Shown here in pieces: positions 16,190 to 25,316 of a stretch of 64,000 bases of DNA (position 1 is its first letter; each line of letters opens with the position of its first letter). Origin of the DNA: JAMDEO01 sp963775295 (GTDB lineage Bacteria; Actinomycetota; Thermoleophilia; RBG-16-64-13); the NCBI GenBank assembly GCA_963775295.1, contig CAVZIK010000006.1, positions 2,294,001 to 2,358,000 on the forward strand, written 5' to 3'. Below the pieces are notes generated by a model, which was given only the letters and a program-made list of their open reading frames with translations, made no database searches and was not told the DNA's origin. The position numbers and the translations under genes are program-made.

Positions 16190-17811
16190 ATCCTTGTCCT
16201 CAATAGATCCATGTCTGGAATAAGACCGGTCTGAGACGCGGGGTAGTCAAACTGCGACCCTTCCAGGATGGTCCGGGCATCGGCTGCGGACCAATAACCC
16301 GAACCGTAAAGAATCTCGTTTGCTATCGCAAACGCTTCCTGGGCGCAGAGTGCGGCGTTAATGCGAGCGGAAAGTTCCAGATAGACGCTCTTCTCGTGAG
16401 GATCGAGACCCTGAGCCACCTTCCTGCACAGTGCGGCGCCGGTCTCGACCGCGGTTGTGAGGGAGGCCAGCCGGAACATGATGTGCTGCTGACGGGTTAG
16501 CTTGGCGAGGTGGACCTCATCGAATATGCGGCCAAGGAGACGAGCCAGAGACGCGAAGACGTCGGCCTTGAGGTCGCCGCGGGTCTGATGCACGGCGTCC
16601 ATCTGCTCGGCAAGGGATTGGTAGAAGAGACCTTTCGACCTGACAGCCTCGCGCCAGCGGAAGGTGCTGATGATCAGCTGCTGGATCTCGCTCGTGCCCT
16701 CGTAGATGGTGGTGATCTTCACGTCGCGCTTTATCTTCTCGACGTCGTACTCGCTGGTGTAGCCGTATCCGCCGAGCGCCTGGATGGCCGCGTCCGCACA
16801 GGCGTTGGCCACCTCGGTGGCAAAGAGCTTGGCGATTGACCCCTCTACCTGAAGATCGGTCTCGCCCGAGTCGAGGCGCAGGGCGACCTCCTCGATGTAG
16901 GCCCGCGCGGCTTCCAACTTGGCAACGAAAGGAAGGATCAGCTTGTGCGTATAGCCCTGCTTCTCGATGAGGGGCGTTCCGAACTGTACCCGTTCCCGGG
17001 CGTAGGGGACTACCTTCTCCAAAGCGGCCATGCCGGCCCCCAAGCCGCAGCAAGCGACCATGAGTCGCGTGTAGCCAAAAACCTCGTTGGATTGCGCGAG
17101 TCCCTGCCCCAGAATCCCGCCCACCAGATTCTCCGCTGGGACGAAGACGTCGTCGAAGGTCAAAGCCGAGGTGTTCGAGCTGCGGATGCCGTGCTTCTCC
17201 TCCGGTCTTCCCGGGGTAAATCCCGGCATAGCCTTCTCCACAATGAAAAAGGAAGGTCCGTCCGGCGTCTGCGCCAGAACCGTGAGGAAATCGGCATAGC
17301 CTCCGTTGGAGATGAATTGCTTGGTGCCGTTTAGCCGATATCCGATGACTGCACCCGCGTCGTCCAGTACGGGCGTCGCGCTGGTCTTGAGATTGGAAAG
17401 ATTGCTTCCGGCCTCCGGTTCGGTGACGGCATACGCGACGATGCTGCCTTCCTCGGCAAGCTTCGTAAGCCATTTTTGCTTCTGATCGGCAGTACCGCCC
17501 ACCAGGATGGGATCCGCCCCCAGGTGGATGGCAAGAAAGGCCGTGCCGACCCCAAGACAGATCTTCGCCATCTCTTCGGAGAAGGCGGCCACGTCGCGAG
17601 CCCCGCCGCCCAGGCCCCCATACTCCTCGGGGATGAACAAGAGCTGGAACCCGATTTCCGACCCAAGGAGTTCTCGGATCTCCGCCTCGGGAAATATCTC
17701 CCCCCTGTCCCACTCGCGCAACTTCTCGGGCGTCAACATACGCTCTCGCACCTGCGCCAACAGGTCGAGGATCATCTCACGCTCTTCTAAGGCTAATCCT
17801 GCGGCTGTCAC
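16186..17811 (-). CDS. Acyl-CoA dehydrogenase
   Basis: FAD enzyme introducing a 2,3-double bond into acyl-CoA, with an electron-transfer flavoprotein as usual acceptor. About 541 residues, i.e. with about 150 residues beyond the core fold, as in the larger acyl-CoA dehydrogenases. Seen: YAVTEPEAGSNLSNLKT (FAD and acyl-CoA loop), NGTKQFISNGGYAD, R-x-FG-x-P-L (RVQFGTPLI), QALGGYGYTSEY, and IYEGTSEIQ, where the Glu of YEGT is the usual catalytic base. Start: GTG 17811 has AGAGG 5 nt before it; the upstream ATG at 17871 lies inside an extended -10 (TGTTATACT), so it cannot be on the transcript from that promoter. Confidence 0.92.
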   Translation of the reverse strand: MTAAGLALEEREMILDLLAQVRERMLTPEKLREWDRGEIFPEAEIRELLGSEIGFQLLFIPEEYGGLGGGARDVAAFSEEMAKICLGVGTAFLAIHLGADPILVGGTADQKQKWLTKLAEEGSIVAYAVTEPEAGSNLSNLKTSATPVLDDAGAVIGYRLNGTKQFISNGGYADFLTVLAQTPDGPSFFIVEKAMPGFTPGRPEEKHGIRSSNTSALTFDDVFVPAENLVGGILGQGLAQSNEVFGYTRLMVACCGLGAGMAALEKVVPYARERVQFGTPLIEKQGYTHKLILPFVAKLEAARAYIEEVALRLDSGETDLQVEGSIAKLFATEVANACADAAIQALGGYGYTSEYDVEKIKRDVKITTIYEGTSEIQQLIISTFRWREAVRSKGLFYQSLAEQMDAVHQTRGDLKADVFASLARLLGRIFDEVHLAKLTRQQHIMFRLASLTTAVETGAALCRKVAQGLDPHEKSVYLELSARINAALCAQEAFAIANEILYGSGYWSAADARTILEGSQFDYPASQTGLIPDMDLLRTRI

Positions 17812-17861
17812 TTCCACCTCTTTTTCCTCGGTCTGCCCGTCCGGCGCGGGACTGCGTTCGG

Positions 17862-17870
17862 AGTATAACA
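17862..17870 (-). promoter_or_regulatory. Extended -10 promoter of the acyl-CoA dehydrogenase operon
   Basis: TGTTATACT on the minus strand, no matching -35. Transcription would start near 17855, leaving a leader of about 45 nt to the GTG at 17811. Confidence 0.5.
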
Positions 17871-17956
17871 TGGCCGTTTTTCGGCTCCTGAGGCGCTTGC
17901 GTGGAGGCCCATGCTGTACACTTGTGCTGTCGCCCAATTCGTGTCCACCACCTTGG

Positions 17957-17970
17957 CGAACTCAACTTCG
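17957..17970 (+). promoter_or_regulatory. Probable LexA (SOS) box of uvrC
   Basis: CGAACTCAACTTCG: nine of ten consensus positions of CGAAC-N4-GTTCG, followed by A as in the extended actinobacterial box. It lies 10 bp before the uvrC ATG. The LexA encoded at 51.7 kb has the same type of box at its own promoter. Confidence 0.6.
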
Positions 17971-17980
17971 AACCGTGCCG

Positions 17981-19852
17981 ATGAGCCTTGTGAAAGACCT
18001 TAAAGAACAGATCCAGCATTCTCCCGATCTTCCCGGCGTATATCTCTACCGCGACGACGCAGGTGCGGTCATCTACGTGGGCAAAGCCCTTTCTCTGCGG
18101 AGGCGGCTGGCCAGCTACCTGCCGGCCCTGCCCGGTGGTGACGCCTCGCGGCTGCCGGCAAAGGTCGCAGAGATGGTGCAGCGGGCCTCGGGACTAGAGT
18201 GGATCGTGACCACCAGTGAAGGCGAGGCCCTCCTTCTCGAGCACAACCTCATCAAACAACACCGTCCGCCGTTCAACATCCGCCTTCGGGATGACAAGTC
18301 TTATCCCTATATCATGGTCACTCTCGAGGACGATTTTCCCCGCGTAACGTTTACGCGGCAGCCTCATCGCCGGGGGAACCTCTATTTCGGCCCCTTTCCC
18401 AACGCAGCCAAGGTCAGGGAGACCCTCGACGTTCTGGGACGGGTGTTTCCGCTCCGGCACTGCAGAGGCAGGGACCCCGGGAGACGCGGCGGTTCGCCTT
18501 GCCTGCAGTTCCACATCAAGCGCTGCCTGGCTCCCTGTTTGGGAGACGTCGGCCAAGAGGACTACAGGGCGGTGCTCGACCAGGTGACCGATTTCCTGGC
18601 CGGGCGGCAGAACAAGGTTCTGGCCGATCTGGAACAGGCGATGCTCGAAGCTTCGGATCGGAAGGATTTCGAGGCGGCGGCCGCCTTCCGCGACCGTGCG
18701 GAAGCCTTGAGGCATGTGCTCGAGCGGCAGCAGATCGAGTCCAGCTCGCTCGGCTCTTCCGACATCGTCGGCCTGGCTGTGGATTCGTGGGGCGCGAACG
18801 TCCAGGTCTTCATAACCCGGGACGGAAAGTTGGCCGACAGGCGCAGTTTCACCCTGGTGAACGTAGAAGGAGCCAACGAAGAGGAGATCTTCGCGCGATT
18901 TGTCGGCGAGTACTACGCCTCCACACCCACGGTACCTTCGGAACTCATCGTTCCGGCCTGCATCGCAAAGACCCAACCACTGGTGGAGTTTCTCGAGGGG
19001 CTGCGCGGGACCAGGGTGGAGGTGCGCAAAGCTGAGAGGGGCGACAAGCGGAGGCTGCAGGAACTGGCCCACCGAAACGCGGAACTCGCGCTGGCTCACG
19101 AGTGCGCTCGCGAGGAGAGGAGCCGCGAGCGACGGCTGGAGGCTCTGTCATCCCTCCAGGAGACCCTGAAGTTACCGGCAGCCCCAGTACGCATCGAGGG
19201 ATTCGACATCTCAAACTTGGGGGACGAAAACATCGTGGCTTCGATGGTGGTCTTCGAGGGCGGGGCTCCGAAGAAGGGTCACTACCGAAAATTCTCAATA
19301 CGACAGGCCGCCGGTCAGGACGACGTCGGGTCCATGCGGGAAGCGCTGGGCCGGCGCTTCTTGAGATCCGCACGCGAGGCTGGCGAAGCGCGCTACGACC
19401 CCTCGTTTGAGTCGGTGCCTGATCTCGTGCTCATCGATGGAGGAAAGGGGCAACTGGGCGCGGCAGTGTCGGCGTTGCAGCAGGCAGGGTTGGCCGAGAC
19501 AGTATCCGTGGTCTCTCTGGCCAAGCGCGAAGAGGAGATCTTCACTCCGTGGACGCTTGGCCCTCTGAGACTGGCGCCGGACGACCCTGGTCTTCTACTG
19601 CTGGAGAGGGTTCGAGACGAAGCCCACCGATTTGCCGTTACCTTCCACCGTTCCAAGCGGGCCGTCCAGACGACCGAGTCGTTGTTGGATCAATTGCCGG
19701 GCATAGGAGAAAAGCGCAAGAGGGCGATAGTGCAGTATTTTGGATCTCCGGAGAGATTTCTCCAGGCGTCGAGAGAAGAATTGGAAGCTGTGCCGGGACT
19801 TCCCGGAAAGGTAGCGAGGGAGGTGCACGCCCATGTCCACAAGACCGGATGA
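17981..19852 (+). CDS. uvrC: Excinuclease ABC subunit C
   Basis: Makes the two incisions in nucleotide excision repair. 623 residues. GIY-YIG nuclease at the N terminus (PGVYLYRDDAGAVIYVGKA), a UVR motif near 200-235 (DFEAAAAFRDRAEAL), the cysteine cluster region (CLQFHIKRCLAPC), the RNase H-like C-terminal nuclease (FDISNLGDENIVASMVVFEGG; IDGGKGQLGAA) and a helix-hairpin-helix end (LLDQLPGIGEKRKRAIVQYFGS). ATG 17981 has no ribosome site; GTG 17990 is an alternative. Overlaps ogt by 20 nt. The longer frame up to 17507 is antisense to the dehydrogenase. Confidence 0.96.
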   Translation: MSLVKDLKEQIQHSPDLPGVYLYRDDAGAVIYVGKALSLRRRLASYLPALPGGDASRLPAKVAEMVQRASGLEWIVTTSEGEALLLEHNLIKQHRPPFNIRLRDDKSYPYIMVTLEDDFPRVTFTRQPHRRGNLYFGPFPNAAKVRETLDVLGRVFPLRHCRGRDPGRRGGSPCLQFHIKRCLAPCLGDVGQEDYRAVLDQVTDFLAGRQNKVLADLEQAMLEASDRKDFEAAAAFRDRAEALRHVLERQQIESSSLGSSDIVGLAVDSWGANVQVFITRDGKLADRRSFTLVNVEGANEEEIFARFVGEYYASTPTVPSELIVPACIAKTQPLVEFLEGLRGTRVEVRKAERGDKRRLQELAHRNAELALAHECAREERSRERRLEALSSLQETLKLPAAPVRIEGFDISNLGDENIVASMVVFEGGAPKKGHYRKFSIRQAAGQDDVGSMREALGRRFLRSAREAGEARYDPSFESVPDLVLIDGGKGQLGAAVSALQQAGLAETVSVVSLAKREEEIFTPWTLGPLRLAPDDPGLLLLERVRDEAHRFAVTFHRSKRAVQTTESLLDQLPGIGEKRKRAIVQYFGSPERFLQASREELEAVPGLPGKVAREVHAHVHKTG

Positions 19853-20432
19853 GAATGAGGGTCATTGGCCGTCGCGCCGGCGAAACGCCACGAAGCTGGT
19901 GTGGCGAGCATACGTTACGCCTTGGGGTGAGGGGATGGTGGCCGCGGACGAGGAAGGTTTGAGGTTGGTGGAATTGCCAAAGGTCCCCGCGGCGGGCGCT
20001 GAAGCCTCGTCCCGCGGGGAGGCGACGGACGGCGTGACCGAACTCACGTCCGGGCAGGCAGCTGCCCTCGAGAGCTGGGTTGACGCCTTGGAGGAGTACT
20101 TCCGAGGCGAGCGCCTGGCGTGGACGGCGACCGACATTCCCTGGGACGACCTGCGGGTGCGGCCCTTCGAGCGAGAAGTTTATGAAGCGTTGCTGACCGT
20201 TGCACCCGGCGAGACCGTCAGCTACGGACGTCTAGCCGAGATGGCCGGTCACCCGAGAGCGGCTCGTGCTGTGGGCAGCGCCATGGCGGTCAATCCCCTC
20301 CCGGTGGTGATCCCCTGCCATAGGGTAGTGCGGTCCGACGGCACTCTGGGGAACTATGGGGACGACCCGGATTGGAAACCCCGACTCCTGGAACACGAGC
20401 GGTCCGCGTTGAAAGCGAAGGCACTTCGTTAA
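19833..20432 (+). CDS. ogt: Methylated-DNA-[protein]-cysteine S-methyltransferase
   Basis: Suicide repair protein that moves methyl groups from O6-methylguanine to its own cysteine. 199 residues: a variable N-terminal domain, then the DNA-binding/active domain with VSYGRLAEMAGHPRAARAVGSAMAVNPLPVVIPCHRVV, where the Cys of PCHRV is the acceptor. Start is inside the uvrC end. It lies between uvrC and rapZ, where many actinobacteria have no such gene, and thus groups three DNA-repair functions (uvrA, uvrC, ogt) within 10 kb. Confidence 0.93.
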   Translation: MSTRPDENEGHWPSRRRNATKLVWRAYVTPWGEGMVAADEEGLRLVELPKVPAAGAEASSRGEATDGVTELTSGQAAALESWVDALEEYFRGERLAWTATDIPWDDLRVRPFEREVYEALLTVAPGETVSYGRLAEMAGHPRAARAVGSAMAVNPLPVVIPCHRVVRSDGTLGNYGDDPDWKPRLLEHERSALKAKALR

Positions 20433-21307
20433 TGGAGAACCCGCGCCTAGAGATGGCGGTGATAACGGGTCTTTCCGGTGCCGGCAAGTCCGAAGCGGTG
20501 GCGACCTTCGAGGACATGGGCTACTTCTGCATCGACAACCTGCCACCGCAGATGCTGCCTCGAGTGGTCGACTTGTTCGGGCTGGAGGGAAGTCGCGTCG
20601 ATCGTGTCGCGCTCGTCTTCGACGTGCGGGGCGGGTCGTACTTCGACGAACTGGGAAACGCACTTACCTACTTGCGCGAGGCGGATATTCCATATCGGCT
20701 ACTCTTTCTGGAGGCGTCCGCCGAGGCGCTGGTGGCGCGCTACCAATCGACGCGGCGCCCCCATCCGTTATCCAGGTCGGGCTTAGCAGAAGGGATCGAA
20801 CGCGAGCGGCGGCTGCTCGCCGGTCTGCGCAGCCAGGCCGATATCGTCATCGACACCTCCGATCTTTCCCCCCGGGCCTTGCGCCGCCGCTTGGAAGAGA
20901 CGCTTCAGGCCGACGAGCTGAGAGGTCAGCTCTTCCTGAGTCTCTTGTCCTTCGGCTACAAGCACGGCCTTCCGGACGATGCCGACATGGTCCTGGACGC
21001 CCGGTTCCTGCCCAACCCGTATTGGGTGCCGGAATTGCGCGCGCTCACCGGGCTCGACCTGGGGGTGAAGGACTTCGTCCTCTCCAGGGAAGAGGCAGGG
21101 CTCTTTCTGGACAAGGTCGTTGACCTCATCACCGTGCTGACCCCCAGGTTTCTTGCCGAGCAGAAGCCCCGGCTGGTTCTCGCGATTGGCTGCACCGGCG
21201 GCAGGCACAGATCTGTGGCGCTGGTGGAGGAGTTGGCGCGCCGTCTCAGACAGGATGCCGGACTGGTGACGAGCATCTCCCATCGTGACATCGAACGAGG
21301 GGCGTGA
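20432..21307 (+). CDS. rapZ: RapZ/YvcJ nucleotide-binding protein
   Basis: P-loop protein of the RapZ family; in E. coli it controls an RNase E-dependent sRNA of glucosamine synthesis, in Gram-positives the role is less clear. 291 residues: Walker A GLSGAGKSEA at the N terminus, FDVRGG, and the C-terminal GCTGGRHRSVALVEEL with HRD. ATG 20432 overlaps the ogt stop (TAATG); the extension to 20372 lies inside ogt. The next gene is whiA, not yvcK as usual. Confidence 0.93.
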   Translation: MENPRLEMAVITGLSGAGKSEAVATFEDMGYFCIDNLPPQMLPRVVDLFGLEGSRVDRVALVFDVRGGSYFDELGNALTYLREADIPYRLLFLEASAEALVARYQSTRRPHPLSRSGLAEGIERERRLLAGLRSQADIVIDTSDLSPRALRRRLEETLQADELRGQLFLSLLSFGYKHGLPDDADMVLDARFLPNPYWVPELRALTGLDLGVKDFVLSREEAGLFLDKVVDLITVLTPRFLAEQKPRLVLAIGCTGGRHRSVALVEELARRLRQDAGLVTSISHRDIERGA

Positions 21308-22292
21308 AAGGGTGCCCGGCGGATTCACACGCGCGTTCCGCGAGGAACTCGCGCGCGTGGAAGAGCACAGACCCTGTTGCCGGATGGCAGCTATGGCCGG
21401 ACTGCTCCACACAGCCGGGACCTTTCTCATCCGGGGGGGAACCCCAGACGATCAGCGGTACGAGGTCAGTCTTGCCACCACCGTTCAGTCGGTCGCTAAG
21501 ATCGCGTACTCGCAGTTCAAGGCCTTCGGGGCCGAGGGAGAGCTACTGACTCGGCGCGAGCAGCGGCTGCAGCAGCGGCTGGTGTATGAGGTCCACATCA
21601 AAGGGTCGCCTGCGACTATTCAAGCGCTCAATGAGATGGGGGCTTTGAGCGACAGTTTCAATCTCGAACATGGTATCGCGAAGCGCCTGGTGAAGAAGGG
21701 TTGCTGCAAGAGTGCGTTCATGCGCGGTTGTCTGATGGGGTCCGGTTCGTCCAACGCGCCGCAGCGAGAGGCCAATCTGGAGATCGTCAGTTCGTATCAG
21801 GACTTTGCGGTCGATCTCACCAACCTGCTTGTGGACATGGAGTTTCATCCGGGGCGGAGGCTGCGGCGGGGTAGTTACGTCGTCTATTTGAAGGGGCGGG
21901 ACGAAGTAGCCGGACTGCTCGCGCTCGCGGGAGCGCATGAATCCGCGCTTATGGTGGAAGAACAAGCGGTAGTCAAAGAGGTGAGGTCGCGGGCAAACAG
22001 ATTGGCCAACTGCGATGCCGCAAATCTCCGCCGAACTAGCACGGCGTCTTCGAGACAGTTGGAAGCGATCGAGTGGCTTGAGAGAAGCGGCAGGCTGGCG
22101 TCCCTTCCCACCGCCCTTCGGGAGATGGCGGAGCTGCGGCAGCAGTATCCGTACATGAACCTCGCGGAGCTAGCCGAGGTGGCCGGAGACCTCTCCCGAT
22201 CGGCTGTGAACCACCGTCTAAGAAGACTGCTGGAGGCTGCCGAAGGCCGGGGAAGAGGAGTCCCCGATGGTAGAATGCGCGTCCTTAGATGA
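21285..22292 (+). CDS. whiA: WhiA, sporulation/cell-division regulator family
   Basis: DNA-binding protein with a degenerate LAGLIDADG homing-endonuclease fold and a C-terminal helix-turn-helix; controls sporulation septation in Streptomyces and cell division in Bacillus. 335 residues: FTRAFREELARVE and CCRMAAMAGLLHTAGTF at the N terminus, CCKSAFMRGCLMGSGSSNAP in the centre, and LPTALREMAELRQQYPYMNLAELAEV...SRSAVNHRLRRL HTH at the end. Start either GTG 21285, overlapping rapZ, or GTG 21312 (MPGGFTRAF), nearer to family length; neither has a strong ribosome site. Confidence 0.95.
   Translation: MTSNEGRERVPGGFTRAFREELARVEEHRPCCRMAAMAGLLHTAGTFLIRGGTPDDQRYEVSLATTVQSVAKIAYSQFKAFGAEGELLTRREQRLQQRLVYEVHIKGSPATIQALNEMGALSDSFNLEHGIAKRLVKKGCCKSAFMRGCLMGSGSSNAPQREANLEIVSSYQDFAVDLTNLLVDMEFHPGRRLRRGSYVVYLKGRDEVAGLLALAGAHESALMVEEQAVVKEVRSRANRLANCDAANLRRTSTASSRQLEAIEWLERSGRLASLPTALREMAELRQQYPYMNLAELAEVAGDLSRSAVNHRLRRLLEAAEGRGRGVPDGRMRVLR
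22271..22276 (+). promoter_or_regulatory. Candidate -10 of the glycolytic operon
   Basis: TAGAAT at the end of whiA, 42 nt before the gap ATG, leaving room for the GGGGAG ribosome site. No convincing -35. Confidence 0.35.
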
Positions 22293-22318
22293 ATCGAGAT
22301 TGATGGGGAGTCAGGCAG

Positions 22319-23317
22319 ATGAGCACTAAGGTGGCAATCAATGGATTCGGCCGGGTAGGCCGTCTCTTCCTGCGTGCGGTAGCGAAGCGCGACGTGGATC
22401 TTGAGGTGGTCGCGGTCAACGATCTTACCGACGCCAAGACGCTGGCGCATCTGCTCAAGTACGACAGCGTCCACGGCGTGTGGCCGGGCGAAGTTTCTCA
22501 TACGGACAATGAGATCGTCTTTGAAGGCCGATCAACAAACGTTCTCTCCATCGCCGATGTCGGGATGCTTCCTTGGCGGGAACTCGGAGTTGACGTAGTC
22601 GTGGAGTGCACAGGGAGATTCACCGAGCGAGCCCAGGCCGCCCAACATCTCGATCAGGGAGCGAGGAAGGTCGTCATCAGCGCGCCGGCAAAGGACGCTG
22701 ATCTCACCGTCGTGGTTGGGGTCAACGACGACGACTACGATCCCTCGCGACATCACGTGATCTCCAACGCTTCTTGCACAACGAACTGCCTTGCTCCCGT
22801 GGTCAAGGTTCTCCAGGACTCCTTCGGGATCGAGATGGGTCTTATGACCACCATCCACGCCTACACTAACGATCAGCGCATCCTCGATCTGCCTCACAAG
22901 GATCTGCGGCGCGCCAGAGCCGCGGCCGTCAATATCATTCCTACATCCACCGGCGCGGCTCGCGCCATCGGATTGGTGTTGCCTGAACTCAAGGGGAAGT
23001 TGGACGGCTTTGCGCTGCGAGTGCCGGTGCCCGATGGCTCGATCGTCGATCTCGTGGTCACGCTTGAGAAAGAGGCGACGGTGGAAGAAATCAATAACGC
23101 CATGAAGCAGGCCGCAGCTTCCGGTTCGCTGGCGGGCGTGCTCAGGTACACGGACGAACCTATCGTTTCCTCGGATATCGTGGGCGATCCTCATTCCTCT
23201 GTGTTCGATTCCTCCCTCACCATGGCCATGGGTCGGCAGGCCAAAGTGGTCATGTGGTACGACAATGAGTGGGGTTTTACGAATCGTATGGTCGACATGT
23301 GTGGGCGGCTGTTCTAG
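22319..23317 (+). CDS. gap: Glyceraldehyde-3-phosphate dehydrogenase, type I
   Basis: Oxidises glyceraldehyde-3-P to 1,3-bisphosphoglycerate with NAD. 332 residues, normal. NAD fold INGFGRVGR at the N terminus, active-site SNASCTTNCLAPV (Cys and following loop) near 150-160, catalytic His in HAYTNDQ, sugar-phosphate loop near PTSTGAARAIG, and WYDNEWGFTNRMVD at the end. First of a run gap-pgk-tpiA-gpmI-secG with gaps of at most 24 nt up to gpmI. Confidence 0.97.
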   Translation: MSTKVAINGFGRVGRLFLRAVAKRDVDLEVVAVNDLTDAKTLAHLLKYDSVHGVWPGEVSHTDNEIVFEGRSTNVLSIADVGMLPWRELGVDVVVECTGRFTERAQAAQHLDQGARKVVISAPAKDADLTVVVGVNDDDYDPSRHHVISNASCTTNCLAPVVKVLQDSFGIEMGLMTTIHAYTNDQRILDLPHKDLRRARAAAVNIIPTSTGAARAIGLVLPELKGKLDGFALRVPVPDGSIVDLVVTLEKEATVEEINNAMKQAAASGSLAGVLRYTDEPIVSSDIVGDPHSSVFDSSLTMAMGRQAKVVMWYDNEWGFTNRMVDMCGRLF

Positions 23318-23341
23318 AGATAGAGGGATTAGGAGATCCAG

Positions 23342-24531
23342 ATGGCCAAGAAGACCGTTCGGGATGTCGAAGTAGCTGGGCGGCGGGTGCTGATGCGGGT
23401 CGACTTCAACGTCCCCATCAAGGACGGGCACGTGACCGATGACACACGCATCCGCGCCTCCCTGCCGACCATCACGTATCTGAGGGATCGCGGATGCCGG
23501 ATCATCCTGATGTCCCATTTGGGTCGGCCCAAGGATGGACCCGATCCGGCGCTTCAGCTCGACCCGGTCGCTTCTCGTTTGGGCCAGCTCTTGGCCGCGC
23601 CTGTCAGAAAGTTGAGCGAGTTGTCGGGCCCTGGCGTCGAGGCCGCAGTTGGCAAGATGAAGCCCGGTGACGTCGTGCTGCTTGAAAACTCGCGCTTCGA
23701 CCTGCGCGAGAAGAAGAACGACCCCTCTCTTGTGGCTGAGCTTGCCCGATTGGGCGATATGTACGTGAACGATGCCTTTTCTGCGGCCCACAGGGCTCAC
23801 GTAACCACGGCGGGGCTGGCGGCGGTACTACCCAGCGCCGCCGGATTCCAGATGGAGAAAGAACTGTTGGCTCTGGGGGGGCTGCTCTCCGAGCCGAAGA
23901 GACCTTTCGTAGTGGTTCTTGGGGGAGCCAAAGTCACCGACAAGATCAAGGTGATCGACCGATTCCTCGATTTGGCCGATACGATACTGATCGGAGGGGC
24001 CATGAGTCTCACCTTCCTCAAGGCGCGGGGGTTGTCCGTGGGCGCGTCGAAGGTGGAAGATGAGGGCGTCGTCGTGGCGGCTTCGGCTCTCACCAAGGCG
24101 GCGACCAGCAGGTGCGCCCTGGTGCTACCGCGGGACGTGATCGTGGCCGACGACTTTTCCGACGACGCCTCCACCAAAGTGGTCGAGGTCGCCTCTATTC
24201 CCGAGGGGTGGATGGGCTTAGACATCGGACCGGAGACGGCGGGCGAGTACGCCGCTAAGATTCGAGCGGCCGGCGAGGTGTTTTGGAACGGCCCCATGGG
24301 CGTCTTTGAGATGGCGCCTTTCGCCCGCGGAACTCAGGCTGTCGCCCAGGCGATGGCCGACTGCCCAGGCGTCACTGTGGTCGGCGGCGGGGACTCGGTC
24401 GCCGCGCTTAACAAGTTCGGCCTATCAGGCAAGATGGACCATGTCTCCATGGGTGGAGGCGCTTCTCTTGAGTTCATTGAGGGCGCCGACCTACCCGGGG
24501 TGAGCGCACTCCCTGACAAAGAAGATCGAGC

Positions 24532-24535
<4 letters not shown>
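23342..24535 (+). CDS. pgk: Phosphoglycerate kinase
   Basis: Transfers phosphate from 1,3-bisphosphoglycerate to ADP. 397 residues. Substrate site RVDFNVPIKDG at about 18-28, MSHLGRP, ENSRF, DAFSAAHRAHVTT; hinge and nucleotide site GGAKVTDKI; FWNGPMGVFE and GGGDSVAA near the end. Overlaps tpiA by 4 nt (ATGA). Confidence 0.97.
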
Positions 24536-25311
<776 letters not shown>

Positions 25312-25316
25312 TCATC

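Noticed and set aside
16517..17713. 398-codon frame on the same strand as the acyl-CoA dehydrogenase in another phase
   Set aside because: Arg/Gly-rich composition typical of a shifted frame; the in-frame product has all dehydrogenase motifs.
22532..23800. 422-codon frame antisense to gap-pgk
   Set aside because: Spans two glycolytic genes in antisense; Asp/His/Arg-rich shadow without motif.
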